This document shows, in pieces, positions 21,978-33,224 of a DNA stretch of 64,000 bases. How positions within the stretch are numbered: the first letter of the stretch is position 1; each line of letters opens with the position of its first letter. The stretch is taken from positions 24,627,866-24,691,865 of the forward strand of contig JALGQZ010000008.1 in NCBI GenBank assembly GCA_023105745.1, read 5' to 3'. Source of the DNA: Austropuccinia psidii (taxonomy: Eukaryota; Basidiomycota; Pucciniomycetes; Pucciniales; Sphaerophragmiaceae). Both the position numbers and the translations under genes were made by a program. The notes beneath the pieces were generated by a model that saw only the letters and a list, made by a program, of their open reading frames with translations, was not told the DNA's origin and did no database searches.

Positions 21978-23203
21978 TTATTCACCAATGGCAAATGCTG
22001 GTCTATTCTTCCCCAGCATCTTTAGTAAACTTAGTTTTTGTTTACTGGTGAGGGTAGTGCTAAACTGGCCCTCTCCAAATTCATTAAGTAACTCCTCCAG
22101 TGGGTCATGGGTAGGGATTTGGTATATATCAAGTGACAATTTCTGCTCTTTGTTAGTACCTATGGTAATGTGCCTGTTTTTACTATTGTAAATACCTATG
22201 CCATACATCCTTTGGTAGTCTGTTCCCAGTAAGAAGCCTTGGATGTGGGCATCATCAAGCACTAAAAACTCTGGGTTGAGTCTGATATTACCCTTCCTGT
22301 GGGGTATAATTATCTCTTTGATAATTGCCCCAATAGAAGTCATCTTCCCTGAAGCACTTTTAAAGTTTCTTGCCTTGGTGGGCAAGAGCTGTTTTTTCCA
22401 ATTTGGGAAGTGGTTATCCAGATAATTTCTGGCCACTATGGAGAAGTGTGCCCCACTATCAATGATCAGTGGATGTTGAGAATTGTCAATACAGACAGTA
22501 ATTTTTTTGGCTGTTTTATGTATATATGCCATTCCTCTGGTTGGTGTGACCACGAATGTTTATGCATCTTGTGTATGTTTGCACAAGGCTTTGTTGGCAG
22601 TGTGCTGTGGCATCCCTGCTTCCAACTGTATGTCCTGAATTTCTAGTGGGGTTTCCTCTTGGTATTCCACTAGAAATTCCTCTCTTGGGTCTTGATCATC
22701 ATCAGATGGTTCTCTGATGGCATCACTCATGGAGTCTGATTCAGAATCCTCAGTTGGGGATTCCTCCTCTGGGACTTTCCAATGGCATAAACCTTTTTTG
22801 TTGCCTTTGGACAGTTGTTGGCATAGTAGTCTGTTGAACAACAATTGTGAAAAGAAGTCTTCTTCTTTGCCACTTCTGCCACCCTTTCCTTGGGTTTGTC
22901 TTCAAAATCTACCCTGAAAGGTTGTTTCTCTTTGAAACCACTGCTCTTATATGGGGTGAATTTCCCTATATTAGTTCTTTTCCTTGTGGCTTGTAAGGTA
23001 TTAGCAATTTCATCTAGAGTTAAATTTTGGTTGCATCTGCATTTTACTGCATGCTCTAGTTCTCCTGGAAGCTTTGTCAGAAGCTTGTGATTCCTTATTT
23101 GGATGTTCATCTGAGGATCAAGGGCTTTAAGTCTTTTAGACTGTCTAAGACACCACTCATATGGATCTTTGTCGACAGAGTATTTGTCATTGTCAAATGA
23201 CAT
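21978..23203 (-). pseudogene. Element 1 retropepsin and nucleocapsid region, broken
   Basis: Frame 21978-22553 has LIIDSGAHFSIVARNYL (protease DSG triad) and continues toward RT. The nucleocapsid knuckle in frame 22727-23203 reads SFHNCCSTDYYANNC: the first Cys is Phe and the His is Tyr compared with the CX2CX4HX4C of element 2, so it cannot bind zinc. A frameshift near 22800 joins these frames. Confidence 0.82.
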
Positions 23204-23287
23204 GGTCTTTTGCCATATCCAAGTACCATTACTTTACTTTTGGATGATTTGACTTTTCCACCATGGCCAGTTTCTTCTGCCATGGAT

Positions 23288-24466
23288 TTATTTCATTTCT
23301 GTGTACCATATACTGGCATGAACTTTGGATGCTGTGTTTATTCTAGCAGTAATCCAGTAATTTGGTATGCTTGGTACATCAATGAAGAGTCCATAAATAT
23401 AATCTAAGATTTCAATATGATCATAGTCTACTGTTCCAGAGAATTTGGGCCAGCTTGAGGCCTCAGGAAGCTGTTTCAAGGCTTCCTTCTCAGAATAAGA
23501 CATATTATCCCCATCCTGGTATTGTGATGGAGATTTTTCCTTATTCATCAAAATGGTATCTGGCTTGATGTAATCTTGGTGATATGGATTATCCATAACA
23601 TGGCCTTGTGGTTGGGGGTTGATGCTATGGTAGACATTAAACAGCTTGTTTATGTCTTGATCCAGACAATCCCTGTCCCTTTTGATGTGGTGCTGTTCTC
23701 CAAAGCCTAGATTCAGTCTTTTGTTGGTTTCTTCAGAGGCTTTTCTCAATTGAGCATGTCCTTCTTGAAGGTTTTTGACAATTTTATCCATTGAGGCTGT
23801 TAATTATTTCATCCTCTCATGGCTTGCTTCAAGTTCTTCAAACTGCTTTTGAGTTTGCTCAGCATATTGGGACATTTGTAACCACAGTGCATCACTGTTT
23901 AAGTTACTCTCAGGTGTGACAACATTATGTTCAATTTGAGTGGGGATAATATTTCTATTGATGGGACTACTGATTCTAAAGTTATTTACAACTACTTCTG
24001 GCTCTTGTGCACTTCTTTCACCAAATCCAACAGCTTCTGGATCATGGGGTCTGACTCTCTCTTCCTGTGGTTGAAGGAGGTCTTGTTTTTGCCCTTGTTT
24101 CCTTGTCTTCTCCTGGAAACTTCCTGGAATTGTGAAGAATGGTGAATCTTGGCCACTGATCTTTTGGTTTCTAAATGGTGTGAAGACACTGGAGAGCTGA
24201 TTTGGCCTGCTTCTTGTGAGCCTGAAGGAATCTGAGTATTCCCTGTCTGGGTCAGTTGTTCTTCTATAGCTTGGATAGTGGCTTGATTCTCCCTTATCCT
24301 CTGTGCCCTTGCCTCCAGGAGTCTGAACTGCCTGGTAGGATTCCAACCTTTGGTGATTAACATAAGGTCCTTGGAGTCTATCTCTTTGAGACAGATCTCC
24401 TGGCAACTTGCTCCAAGTTCTGCCCAGTGAGTTGCTACGTTTAACCTTTTGTTGTCCATGCTCCAT
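23288..24466 (-). pseudogene. Element 1 Gag (Gag-Pol frame), broken
   Basis: Frames 23804-24466 and 23288-23791 share one reading frame, split by a stop just after the ERMK heptad region. The first part is Arg/Ser/Gln/Pro-rich and overlaps ORF1 in a different frame. The second contains the capsid-like core (PKFSGTVDYDHIEILDYI, YWITARIN, WYTEMK) seen in all three copies. The frame opens at the ATG inside the 68-nt intron (24693-24760). Frames and motifs match elements 2 and 3. Confidence 0.8.
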
Positions 24467-25060
24467 TGAAACAAATCTTTGAGGAGTTGGTGGAGCTGAA
24501 GAACTTGATCCATGTCTTTCCAGTCCTCTGGTTTGAGGTCCCTGTCGAAATGGAGTGTGAATGGCAAGGTTGATATTATCTCCCTCATTGTTTTGCCATC
24601 CACCACTGTGTCAAAGGTGTCCTTTTCCAGGTCTTTGGGTTCTGGACAAGCCTTCTATGTCCTCTGGTTGGTTCCTTTGGAAGCCAAGGTCTCTGAGGTA
24701 TACATGTGACATTCCAGTGTTTGCAAGCAGTCAAAAACTTTATGTTCTTAGGGTATTTACCTTTGACTGTGCCTTTTACAAATTTGTTGTCTGCGGATTT
24801 GGGCAACTTAGCTTTAGAGGTTACAACTGGGTTAATTATAGTAATTTTCCCTGTAAAAGCTGTTAAGGTTGGTTTACCTTGTATTGAAGCAGAATTTTGT
24901 GGTTTTCTACTCTTCTGATTGGCAATAGGTGTCCACTTCTTTGCTGTTATCAGGCCTTCACTGTGCCTCTTTCCTTTTCCTTTGCTTCAATCTGGTTCTG
25001 AGGGTGTCACTGGTATGGTGGCCTGTGACTGGCTTTCAAGTGGTATGAAGTTATCTTCCA
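23992..25060 (-). pseudogene. Element 1 ORF1 (spliced), broken
   Basis: Exon 2 is 24761-25060 and exon 3 is 23992-24692, with a 68-nt intron at 24693-24760. The start codon would be formed by A27034 plus TG at 25060-25059. The product matches ORF1 of element 3 through DGKTMREIISTLPF, WKDMDQVLQLHQLLK and the C-terminal KLLDLVKEVHKSQK. Unlike element 3 it has stops in exon 2 (after SEPD) and early exon 3 (after TNQRT), so this copy makes no full protein. Confidence 0.6.
24693..24760 (-). other. Element 1 predicted 68-nt intron 2
   Basis: GTAAAT donor and ATACCTCAG acceptor on the minus strand, identical in length and position to elements 2 and 3. The stop that ends unspliced ORF1 in the other copies is TGG here, so the stop-start junction is lost. 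Confidence 0.6.
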
Positions 25061-27033
25061 CTGAATCAAATAGGAAAAGAGGGCTTAATGTCAGTTAACA
25101 CTTCTTAGAATGCTGTTTGCACGTCTAAGAATGGCCTCTGGGCTTGTATATTACTACAATATGCTCTTGTATAATGACAGTGTAATTGAATTAGTAACTT
25201 CACGTCAGAAATACAGCTTACTGATATTTGGTATAATGTTTGTATACCAATATCTCACAGAATAACTTGTAATTAGCCAGTATGAACTGATAAAAAGTGG
25301 TATGTAAGAGGGTAATTGAATTAACAATATGCCCAACCACTCCTCAACTGTTGGTTTTACAGTAAGAGGTGTCTTTATTTAATTAAAAAAAGACTTTATT
25401 AGTGGCTTAAAGTGTTTTTATATGTAAAACACACCAAAAATAAAGGTCCTGTGGTTATTAGTCATGGGTATCAGGCTGAGTCTATATTGAAGTGGTAATA
25501 AGAGTATTTACAACTAGAATTATGACTGTGACGCGTAGAAAATTGATTAAAAATAAGAGTTTTTGATTTTAAAGATGATTTATAATATATTTAAAGGGTT
25601 CTACTATTGGAAAATAGTGGTGGTGAGCGCTATTGAGAACCCAGGGTGCAATCTTACCAGTTGAGTTACTATAACAAGAGCTACAATAATTAAATATATA
25701 ATTATACCTGTTTATTACCCAAGAGTAAAACTGTTTTTGACAGTTTACTACGTAGGGTATTCAAGAGCAGGATGAGGAAAGGCTTTTGGCTGTGAAATGC
25801 CCTCCTTTTATCCTGAAATTGAGGTGGAAAGGCTGCTAGACCTTTCCTTGTAGAGGAAGTGAAGATTTTTCACTTTCTATGACAGGCTTGTGGTTTGCAA
25901 ACAGCCTGTATACCCTGTATTGGGCTCAGATGTGGTTTTGAAACCACATCTGGGCAGTTTTCACCAATACAGGGTGAAAATTTTCATCTGGGGACCTCAC
26001 AGCCTGATTCTGACATGTATGACGCGTAGAATGCTGAAAAGAAACTGTATGGGACCCCAGTATTGACTGACATATGAGGTATTGAAGTAAAAACATGCTT
26101 CTTCGTCTATTTGACACCTCATATTCATGGTTATGGGATATTATCCCTTGGTAAGGCTGTATCTGACAGCAGGTGGGATTTTGACCTTAAAATGGTCATA
26201 CCTCTGTCAGTTTTTGAGATATCAAGCTCAAGTTTGGTTCATTGAATAGCTCTGTATGAGCTCTACACAATGGTACCCAACTTGACATGGTTATCATCAA
26301 ATATGACAAAGTTATCCCATGTACAAGTATTTTTGTACATTGGCGTGGTCTGGGCAAAAGCTGTATTAAGCTTGTTTGGCCAATACCTTCTGTTGTAGTT
26401 GAGCTATGAGGACATGGATGACACCATCAGATAGCCCTGATTGTGCTCTTTCCAAAAAGACCCCACTTTAGGTATCTCACACTAAAACTGTAAAAGTTAG
26501 ATGAGAGGTGAATGTTTTGTTCACCCTTATTTGGTCTGAATTTGACCATAACTCAAGTAATACTGGTGCTAGCTCAGTTTGGCTAGCACCATTAGATAGC
26601 CCTGGCTTAGAGCTTCATTTTGAGTACCCATTTGATGGGGTTAAGCCTCTCCTTCTAGATTTTAGATGGAGGTGAAAATTAAGGTTTATGCTCAGCAATA
26701 ACTTTGAGCAGGAATAACTTTGTTATTTCTTGTCCTATGGTGATGGGACTTATATTTTCAGAAAGAGGTGAGTTTCCTCTTTCTTTTGATACCTTTTGAG
26801 CTAATTTGGCTCAGCTCCATGTTTTGGTGGTATTTTGGCTATACCATTGGTTTATGGTATTTTGGCTGTCATGCTTGTGCTCTGGTTTTGAGTCACAGGC
26901 TGACAATGGGACAGGTACTCTTTTTAATATGAGTATGAAGAAATATATAATATATATATATATTTTAAGAAAAAATTATGCCTAAAAATATAAAACAAAA
27001 TGTCAGAAATAGAGAAAATAAGTGAAAACTCAC
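25061..27033 (-). other. Element 1 predicted leader intron 1, holding a solo LTR
   Basis: Donor GTGAGT at 27033-27028, acceptor TTTGATTCAG ending at 25061. Without the 1,437-bp solo LTR and its TSD the intron is 531 nt, matching 548 and 547 nt in elements 2 and 3. The last exon base is A27034. Confidence 0.6.
25469..26905 (-). repeat. Family-A solo LTR nested in element 1 leader
   Basis: 1,437 bp, ending CTGACA and starting TATCAGG (a mutated TGTCAGG). Flanked by ATGGG at 25464-25468 and 26906-26910. The sequence on either side joins into the same leader seen in element 2, so this is an independent later insertion reduced to a solo LTR. Confidence 0.92.
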
Positions 27034-27060
27034 TTTCAATGTCCAAAAAAATTTAAAACA

Positions 27061-27077
27061 CGGCCAGGCCCCCAAAA
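27061..27077 (-). promoter_or_regulatory. Primer-binding site, element 1
   Basis: On the minus strand TTTTGGGGGCCTGGCCG follows the 5' LTR directly and is identical in elements 2 and 3. The priming tRNA was not identified. Confidence 0.7.
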
Positions 27078-27579
27078 TGTCAGGTTGAGTCTATGTAGAA
27101 GTAGTAATTAGGCTATTTGAAGCTTTAACTGTGACTGTGACACGTGATAAAAGATTAAGAATATAGGTATTGATTGATAATAAGGGTTCATAATAAGATT
27201 TAAAGGGCTTTACTATTATAAAATAGTGGTGGTGAGTGCTGTTGAAAGCCCTGGGTGCAGCTTTACCTGTTGTATGACAATAATGAAGACTAAAATAATT
27301 AATATTATAATTATACCTGCTAATTTTCCAAGGGTATAGCTGTTTTTGACAGTTTTACTATGTAGGAATTTAAGAGAAGGATGTGGAAAGCCCCCCTTTT
27401 ATCCTGGAATGGGGTGGAAAGGCTGCTAGACCTTTCCATGTAGAGGAAGTGGAGATTTTTTCACTCTCTGAGACAGGCTTGTGGTTTGCAAAGGCCTGTA
27501 TAGGGCTCAGATGTGGTTTTGAAACCACATCTAGGCAGTTTTCACCAATACAGGGTGAAAAGTTTCATCTGGGGACAAC
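27078..27579 (-). repeat. Element 1 5' LTR, first piece
   Basis: Starts TGTCAGGTTGAG like the 3' LTR and stops at ACAAC (27575-27579), where element 2 is inserted. The remainder resumes at 37270. Total length 1,410 bp against 1,400 for the 3' LTR. Confidence 0.92.
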
Positions 27580-29018
27580 TGTCAGGATGAGTCTATGTTG
27601 AAGAAGTAATAAGGCTATTTACAACTAAAAATATGACTGTGACACGGTAAAAATGGTTTCAAAAGATAATAAAGTTGATAATGGATGATTAAATTAAGAT
27701 TTTAAGGGCTTTACTATAGAGATATAGTGGTGGTGAGCGCTGCTGAAAGCCCTGGGTGCAGCTTTATCTGTTGGGTTACAATGATAAAAGACTACAATAA
27801 TTAAATTTATAATTATACCTGACTATTAACCAAGAGTAAAACTGTTTTTGACAGCTTACTACGTAGGTTATTCAAGAGCAGGATGAGGAGATGATTTTGG
27901 CTGTGAAAAGCCCTCCTTTTATCCTGAAATTGGGGTGGAAAGGCTGCTAGACCTTTCCTTGTAGAGGAAGTGAAGATTTTTCACTCTCCAGGACAGGCTT
28001 GTGGTTTATAAACAGCCTGTATACCCTGTATTGGGCTCAGATGTGGTTTTGAAACCACATCTGGGCGGTTTTCACCAATACAGGGTGAAAACTTTCATCT
28101 GGGGACCTCACAGCCTGATTCTGACGTGTATGACGCGTAGAATGCTGTACAGAAACTGTATGGGACCCCAGTATTGGCTGACATATGAGGTATTGAAGTA
28201 AAAACATGCTTCTTTGTCTATTTGACACCTCATATACATGATTATGGGATATTATCCCATGGTAAGGCTGTATATGACAGCAGGTGGGATTTTGACCTTA
28301 AACCAGCCATAACTCTGTCAGTTTTTGAGATATCAACCTAGGAATTGGTTCATTGGATAGCTCTGTATGAGCCCAACACAATGGTACCCAATTTGGTATG
28401 GTTATCATGAAATATGGCAAAGTTATCCCATGTACAAGGTTTTTTGTACATAGGCATGGTTTGGGCAAAAAGCTGTATTGAGCTTGTTTGCCTCATAACT
28501 TCTGTTATAGTTGAGATATGAATAAGTGGATGGCACCATCAGATAGCCCTGATTGTGCTCTTTCCAAAGATACCCCACTTCAGGTATCCCACACTAAAAC
28601 TGTAGAAGTTAGATGAGAGGTGAATGTTTTGTTCACCCTTATTTGGCCTGAAATTGACCATAACTCCAGTAATATTGGTGCTAGCTCAGTTTGGCTGGTA
28701 CCATTGGATAGCCCTGGTCTAGAGCTTCATTTTGAATACCCATTTGATGGGGTTAAGCTTCTTCTTCTAGATTTTAGATGAGAGGTCAAAATTAAGGTTT
28801 ATGCTCAGCAATAACTTTGAGCAGGAATAACTTTGTTATTTCTTGTCCTATGGTGATGGGAATTATATTTTCTGAAAGAGGTGAGTTTTCTCTAGCTTAT
28901 GATACCTTTTGAGCTAATTTGGCTCAGCTCCATGTTTTGGTGGTATCTTGGCTATACCATTGGTTTATGGTATTTTGGCTGTCATGCTTGTGCTCTGGTT
29001 TTGAGTCACAGGCTGACA
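27580..29018 (-). repeat. Element 2 3' LTR
   Basis: 1,439 bp, TGTCAGG...CTGACA. It contains the hairpin block: outer stem 28025-28034 with 28075-28084, inner 12-bp hairpin 28038-28063, and the alternative hairpin 28068-28092. Loosely repeated ATAACT-containing segments start near 28308, 28495, 28661 and 28810. Confidence 0.94.
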
Positions 29019-29031
29019 TACCCTCCCTCCA
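29019..29031 (-). promoter_or_regulatory. Polypurine tract, element 2
   Basis: GGAGGGAGGGTA on the minus strand, abutting the 3' LTR. Confidence 0.75.
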
Positions 29032-29042
29032 AAAAAGGCTCA

Positions 29043-30908
29043 TCATTGATTAGACTGTTCAGTCCTCCTAGAGGCTCTGAATCTCCTCAAATGAAGGTTC
29101 CCATCTGGTATGGCATCTTCTGCCAACCATTTGTCTTTATCTGCTGTCTGGTTCTTGAATCTGACTAGGTATTGTCTCTGATCCTTCCCATTGAGTCTGA
29201 TCTTCCTGGCCCTGATGATCCTACTCACAGGTCCAGGGGAGTCCTCCACTTCCACTATCTTTTGTGGTGTGGGATTCTTCCTCCTGGAGGGAAATTTATC
29301 CTCCCCTGTCTGGAAGTATGGTTTGACCAAACTCACTGGAAAAACTGGGTGTTTCCTGGAAAACTCCTCAGTGAGCTTGAACTCTACCGCATTCTTCCCT
29401 ATCAACTTAATGATAGTGAAGGGCCCTACAAATGAGTCTCTCATTTTCTTGGGTCCCTTGAGATTGTTAAAGTTCAGTGTAGACACTAACACCTGGTCCC
29501 CTTCCTTAAAGTCAGGTTCCATGTGTGATTTGTCCCACCTCTGCTTGTTATACTCTTTGGCCTCAGCTATGCATTTGGCAGCAGTGTCACAGGCTTTCTT
29601 CCACATATCATGAAAGTCTTTGGCTGTGGGGTGGATGGTTAGAAGATTCTTCTTCAAGTGATCCACAGGTAACAGGGGGTTCCACCCTTTCTCCACCAGT
29701 GCAGGTGTTTTACCTGTGGTGGAGTGCTGGCTTGTATTATAAGCCAGTTAGACTGCTGGTAAGAGGGTAACCCAATCATGGGTGTATCCCTCATGGTCCT
29801 TGTATTCCATGCCATAGGCACAGAATCTTCTGAGGATGTCCTCCATTGTTTGGATCATCCTTTCAGCTAGGCCATCTGTTTGTGGATGGTAAGCTGTGGA
29901 AAAAGCAAGCTTGGTGCCAAGCATGTCATATAAGTTAGTCCAGAATTTAGATGTGAATTTTGGGTCCCAATCACTAATGATGATCTTAGGGACTCCACAG
30001 GTGGATATGATGTTATTCCAAAACAACAGAGAAGTATCCCTGGCTGTGTCTTCTTTATGGCATGGTAGACACCTCATGCTCTTGCTGAACCTATCAACTA
30101 TGATCAAACAGGCATTATAGTTTTCTTTGCCTCCTGGGACAAGTCCTGTAACCCAGTCCATGTTGATGGTTTCCCATGGGTGCTTGGGTTCTTCTATGTG
30201 TTGAAGTAACCCATACTTCTTCCCATGTTTCCTATTTGCCTTTTGGCATCTTTCACAAGTGTTGATGCATTCACTCAACTCTTGTTCCCACTTGGGCCAC
30301 CAAGCTGTGCTTGCTACCCTCTCTCTAGTCCTGTCTTCACTCATGTGTCGCATGTAGGGGCAGTCATGGCATTCTTGTAGGATCAATGAGATGTGGTCTC
30401 TGTCTACCACTGTGAGTGCACTTGTGTGCTTTTCTCTGTGGTAGAGCAGGCCATCTATAAGAAAAAACTTATTGTCCTTATAGGCCCTCAACCAGGGTTC
30501 TTCCAGCTGGGTTTCCAGTTCTGGGCTCCTGTACTTTTGTTGAGGGAGTTGGAGTAGTATGCTACACTGTTTGTGTTTGGCATAAGACTTCTGTACTGTA
30601 CTGAAGAATTCATCATGCATTTCTGAGGAGCTTATTCCCAGTATGGGAGTTTCTGTTCCTTCTGAATCAGTGTTTCCACTGTCAAGGGTACCATTCCCTG
30701 GTGCCCATTTAGAAAATCTGAAGTTCCTCCTCCTATCTATTTCCATGAAATTGATAGGGATTTTGGCTACAACTTCTGGGTCATAAGCTGGATTGCTCTT
30801 GACATTGTCCAGTGGCCATCTGCTGAGGCCATCTGCATTGGTATGGCTTTTACCTTCCTTGTATATGATGTTCATGTTCCCTCTATACTCCTGGATAGCT
30901 ATTTGCCA
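29043..30908 (-). pseudogene. Element 2 integrase with chromodomain-like tail
   Basis: Frame 29748-30875 (375 codons) starts in the RNase H tail. It carries the integrase HHCC zinc module (His170, His177, Cys207, Cys210) and the catalytic triad: Asp240 in INMDWVTGL, Asp302 in IISDWDPKF, Glu338 in LAERMIQTM. After a stop at 29748-29750 (where the other copies encode Gln) the same frame continues as 29043-29696. That part holds the [18 protein letters not shown] strand and a chromodomain-like segment (RARKIRLNGKDQRQYLVRF..DKWLAEDAIP). Chromodomains steer such elements to heterochromatin. All catalytic residues are present. The Arg of SDRD is Trp here. Confidence 0.9.
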
Positions 30909-33224
30909 TCACAGCATATGTCTATTAGTAGTCTTCATGTTTAGTAAAGACTTCAAGGCTGTGCAGTCTGTGTAGACTTCAAGGACTGCACCCTGCAAAT
31001 AATAATGGAGTTTTTCTAGAGCCCAGACTAGACATAGACATTCAGTCTGGGTGGCCCCATACCTGGCTTCTGAATCTTTCAGTTGCCTAGAGATGTAACA
31101 TATCACACATTCTCTTGGTTCACCATCCACAATTTGTCTTTGGTGAAGGGCTGCTCCTAAGCCTTGGCTGCATGCTGCATCTATATATAACTTGAATGGT
31201 AGTTCAAGGTCAGGTAAGATGAGCACTGGTGCATTGGTGAGTTCATATTTGATTCTCTCATATGCATCTCTCCTCTCCTTGGTTATTTCAAAAACTACAT
31301 CTTTTGAACATACCTTGTATAAACTACTAGTTATGTGTGCAAAAGTTTCGATATGGTTTCTATAGTAGCTAGCAAACCCAAGGAAAGATTGCATCTCTTT
31401 GATGTTCTTTGGTACTGGCTTTTGCAGTACTGCTGCTACTTTGTTCTGGTCAATTGCCAGACTAAGACCTGAGACTTTATGTCCCAGAGCTAGTAGCTCT
31501 TGTTGGCCAAAATTACACTTTTTGAGTGAAATTTTCAGATTGATGGGTATACATTTACTTAGAACTCTGTCTATGTATTGTACATGGTCTTCCCATGTCT
31601 CTGAGTATATAATGATATCATCAATATATACTACCATCCAGCCTTCCATTATTTCTTCTTGGAATATGGTGTCCATCATCCTTTGGAAGTGGGCTGGTGC
31701 ATTCTTAATGCCAAATGGCACTCTGGTGTACTCATATATGCCCATATGGCATATTATTCCAAGTAATTTCATGGAGTTTGGTTTAACTCTATTTTTGTGG
31801 AAGCCTTTCATACAATCCATCTTGGTTATGTATTTGGCTTTGGCTAGCTTATCCAAGGCATGAGGTATCCTTGGTATAGGGTACCTGTCTGCTTTTGTGT
31901 AGTTATTCAGGGCTCTGAAGTCTCCACACAATCTAGATTTGCCATCATAGAAAGTGATTAGGACAGGAGTGGTGATTTCCACTATTTCATTATGTCCAAT
32001 CTTCCTGATGACATCCATATCCAGGAGTTCATTGATGTGTTTCTCAATTTCTTTCCTGGTTTCCAGGCTTGCTGGATAAGGAGGTCTTCTCAGCATGGGT
32101 GGATAAGGCCTTTCCACATCCAGATATAGTTCTATATAATGGCCTTTGATCTTGCCTAATGGTTCTTCACCAATGGCACATGCTGGTCTGTTCTTTCTCA
32201 GCATCTTCAGTAAACTTAGTTTTTGTTTACTGGTGAGGGTAGTGCTAAACTGTCCCTCTCTGAATTCCTTCAGAAGTTCTTCCAGTGGATCCTGAGAAGA
32301 TGTCTGGTATATGTCAAGTGAAAATTTCTTTTCTTTGTTAGTACCTATGGTGATGTGCCTATTTTTACTGTTGTAAATATCTATGCCATACATACTCTGG
32401 TAATCTGTTCCCAGTAAAAACCCTTGGATGTGGGCATCATTAAGCACTACAAACTCTGGGTTGAGTCTGATATTACCCGTCCTGTGGGGTATAATTATCT
32501 CCTTGATAATTGTCCCAATGGAAGTCATCTTCCCTGATGCACTTTTAAAGTTCTTTGCCTTAGTGGGCAAGAGCTGTTTTTCCCAGTTTGGGAAGTGGGT
32601 ATCCAGATAGTTTCTGGCCACTATGGAGCAGTTTGCTCCACTATCAATGATCAGTGGATGCTGAGCATTGTCAATACAAACAGTCATTTTTGTGGCTGTT
32701 CCATGTATATATGTCATTCCTTTGGTTGGTGCAACCAGGAATGTTTGTGCATCTTGTGTGTGTTTGCACAAGTTCTTGTTAGCAGTGTCCTGTGGCATGC
32801 CTGCTTCAAACTGTATGTCCTGGATTTCCAGTGGGGTTTCTTCTTGGTATTCCACTAGAAATTCCTCTCTTGGGTCTTGATCATCCTCGAATGGTTCTCT
32901 GATGGCATCACCCATAGAGTCTGAATCAGAATCCTCTGTTGGAGGTTCTTCCTCAGGGACTTTCTCTATGGCATAGACTTTCTTCTTTGCCTTTGGACAG
33001 CTGTTGGCATAGTGGTCTGTTGAACCACAATTGTGACAAGAATTCCTCTTCTTTGCCACTTCTGCCACTCTTTCTTTGGGTTTGTTTTTAAACTCTACCC
33101 TGAAAGGTTGTTTCTCTTTGAAACTACTGCTCTTATATGGGGTGAATTTCCCTATATTTGTCCTCTTCCTTATGTCTTGTAAGGTGTTGGCTATGTCATC
33201 TAGAGTGCAATTTTGGTTTCATCT
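30909..33224 (-). pseudogene. Element 2 nucleocapsid, retropepsin, RT and RNase H
   Basis: The longest frame in the window (30909-33068, 719 codons from a GTG; open further back to 33222). In order: zinc knuckle CHNCGSTDHYANSC (residues 11-24, intact CX2CX4HX4C), an acidic linker, retropepsin DSG at 142-144, the RT core with Asp418 and YIDD at 481-484, and RNase H from about residue 612 ([31 protein letters not shown]). It ends at TGA 30909-30911 in NRHML-stop-WQIAI, where element 1 encodes Arg, so this is a point nonsense. Upstream two TGA codons (33219-33221, 33225-33227) replace Cys codons of elements 1 and 3. Otherwise it could encode an active polymerase. Confidence 0.92.

Noticed and set aside
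26930..27060. An LTR end at TGTCAGAAATAG (27000)
   Set aside because: Resembles TGTCAGG but is part of the element 1 leader (matches the leader of element 2) and has no following LTR sequence.
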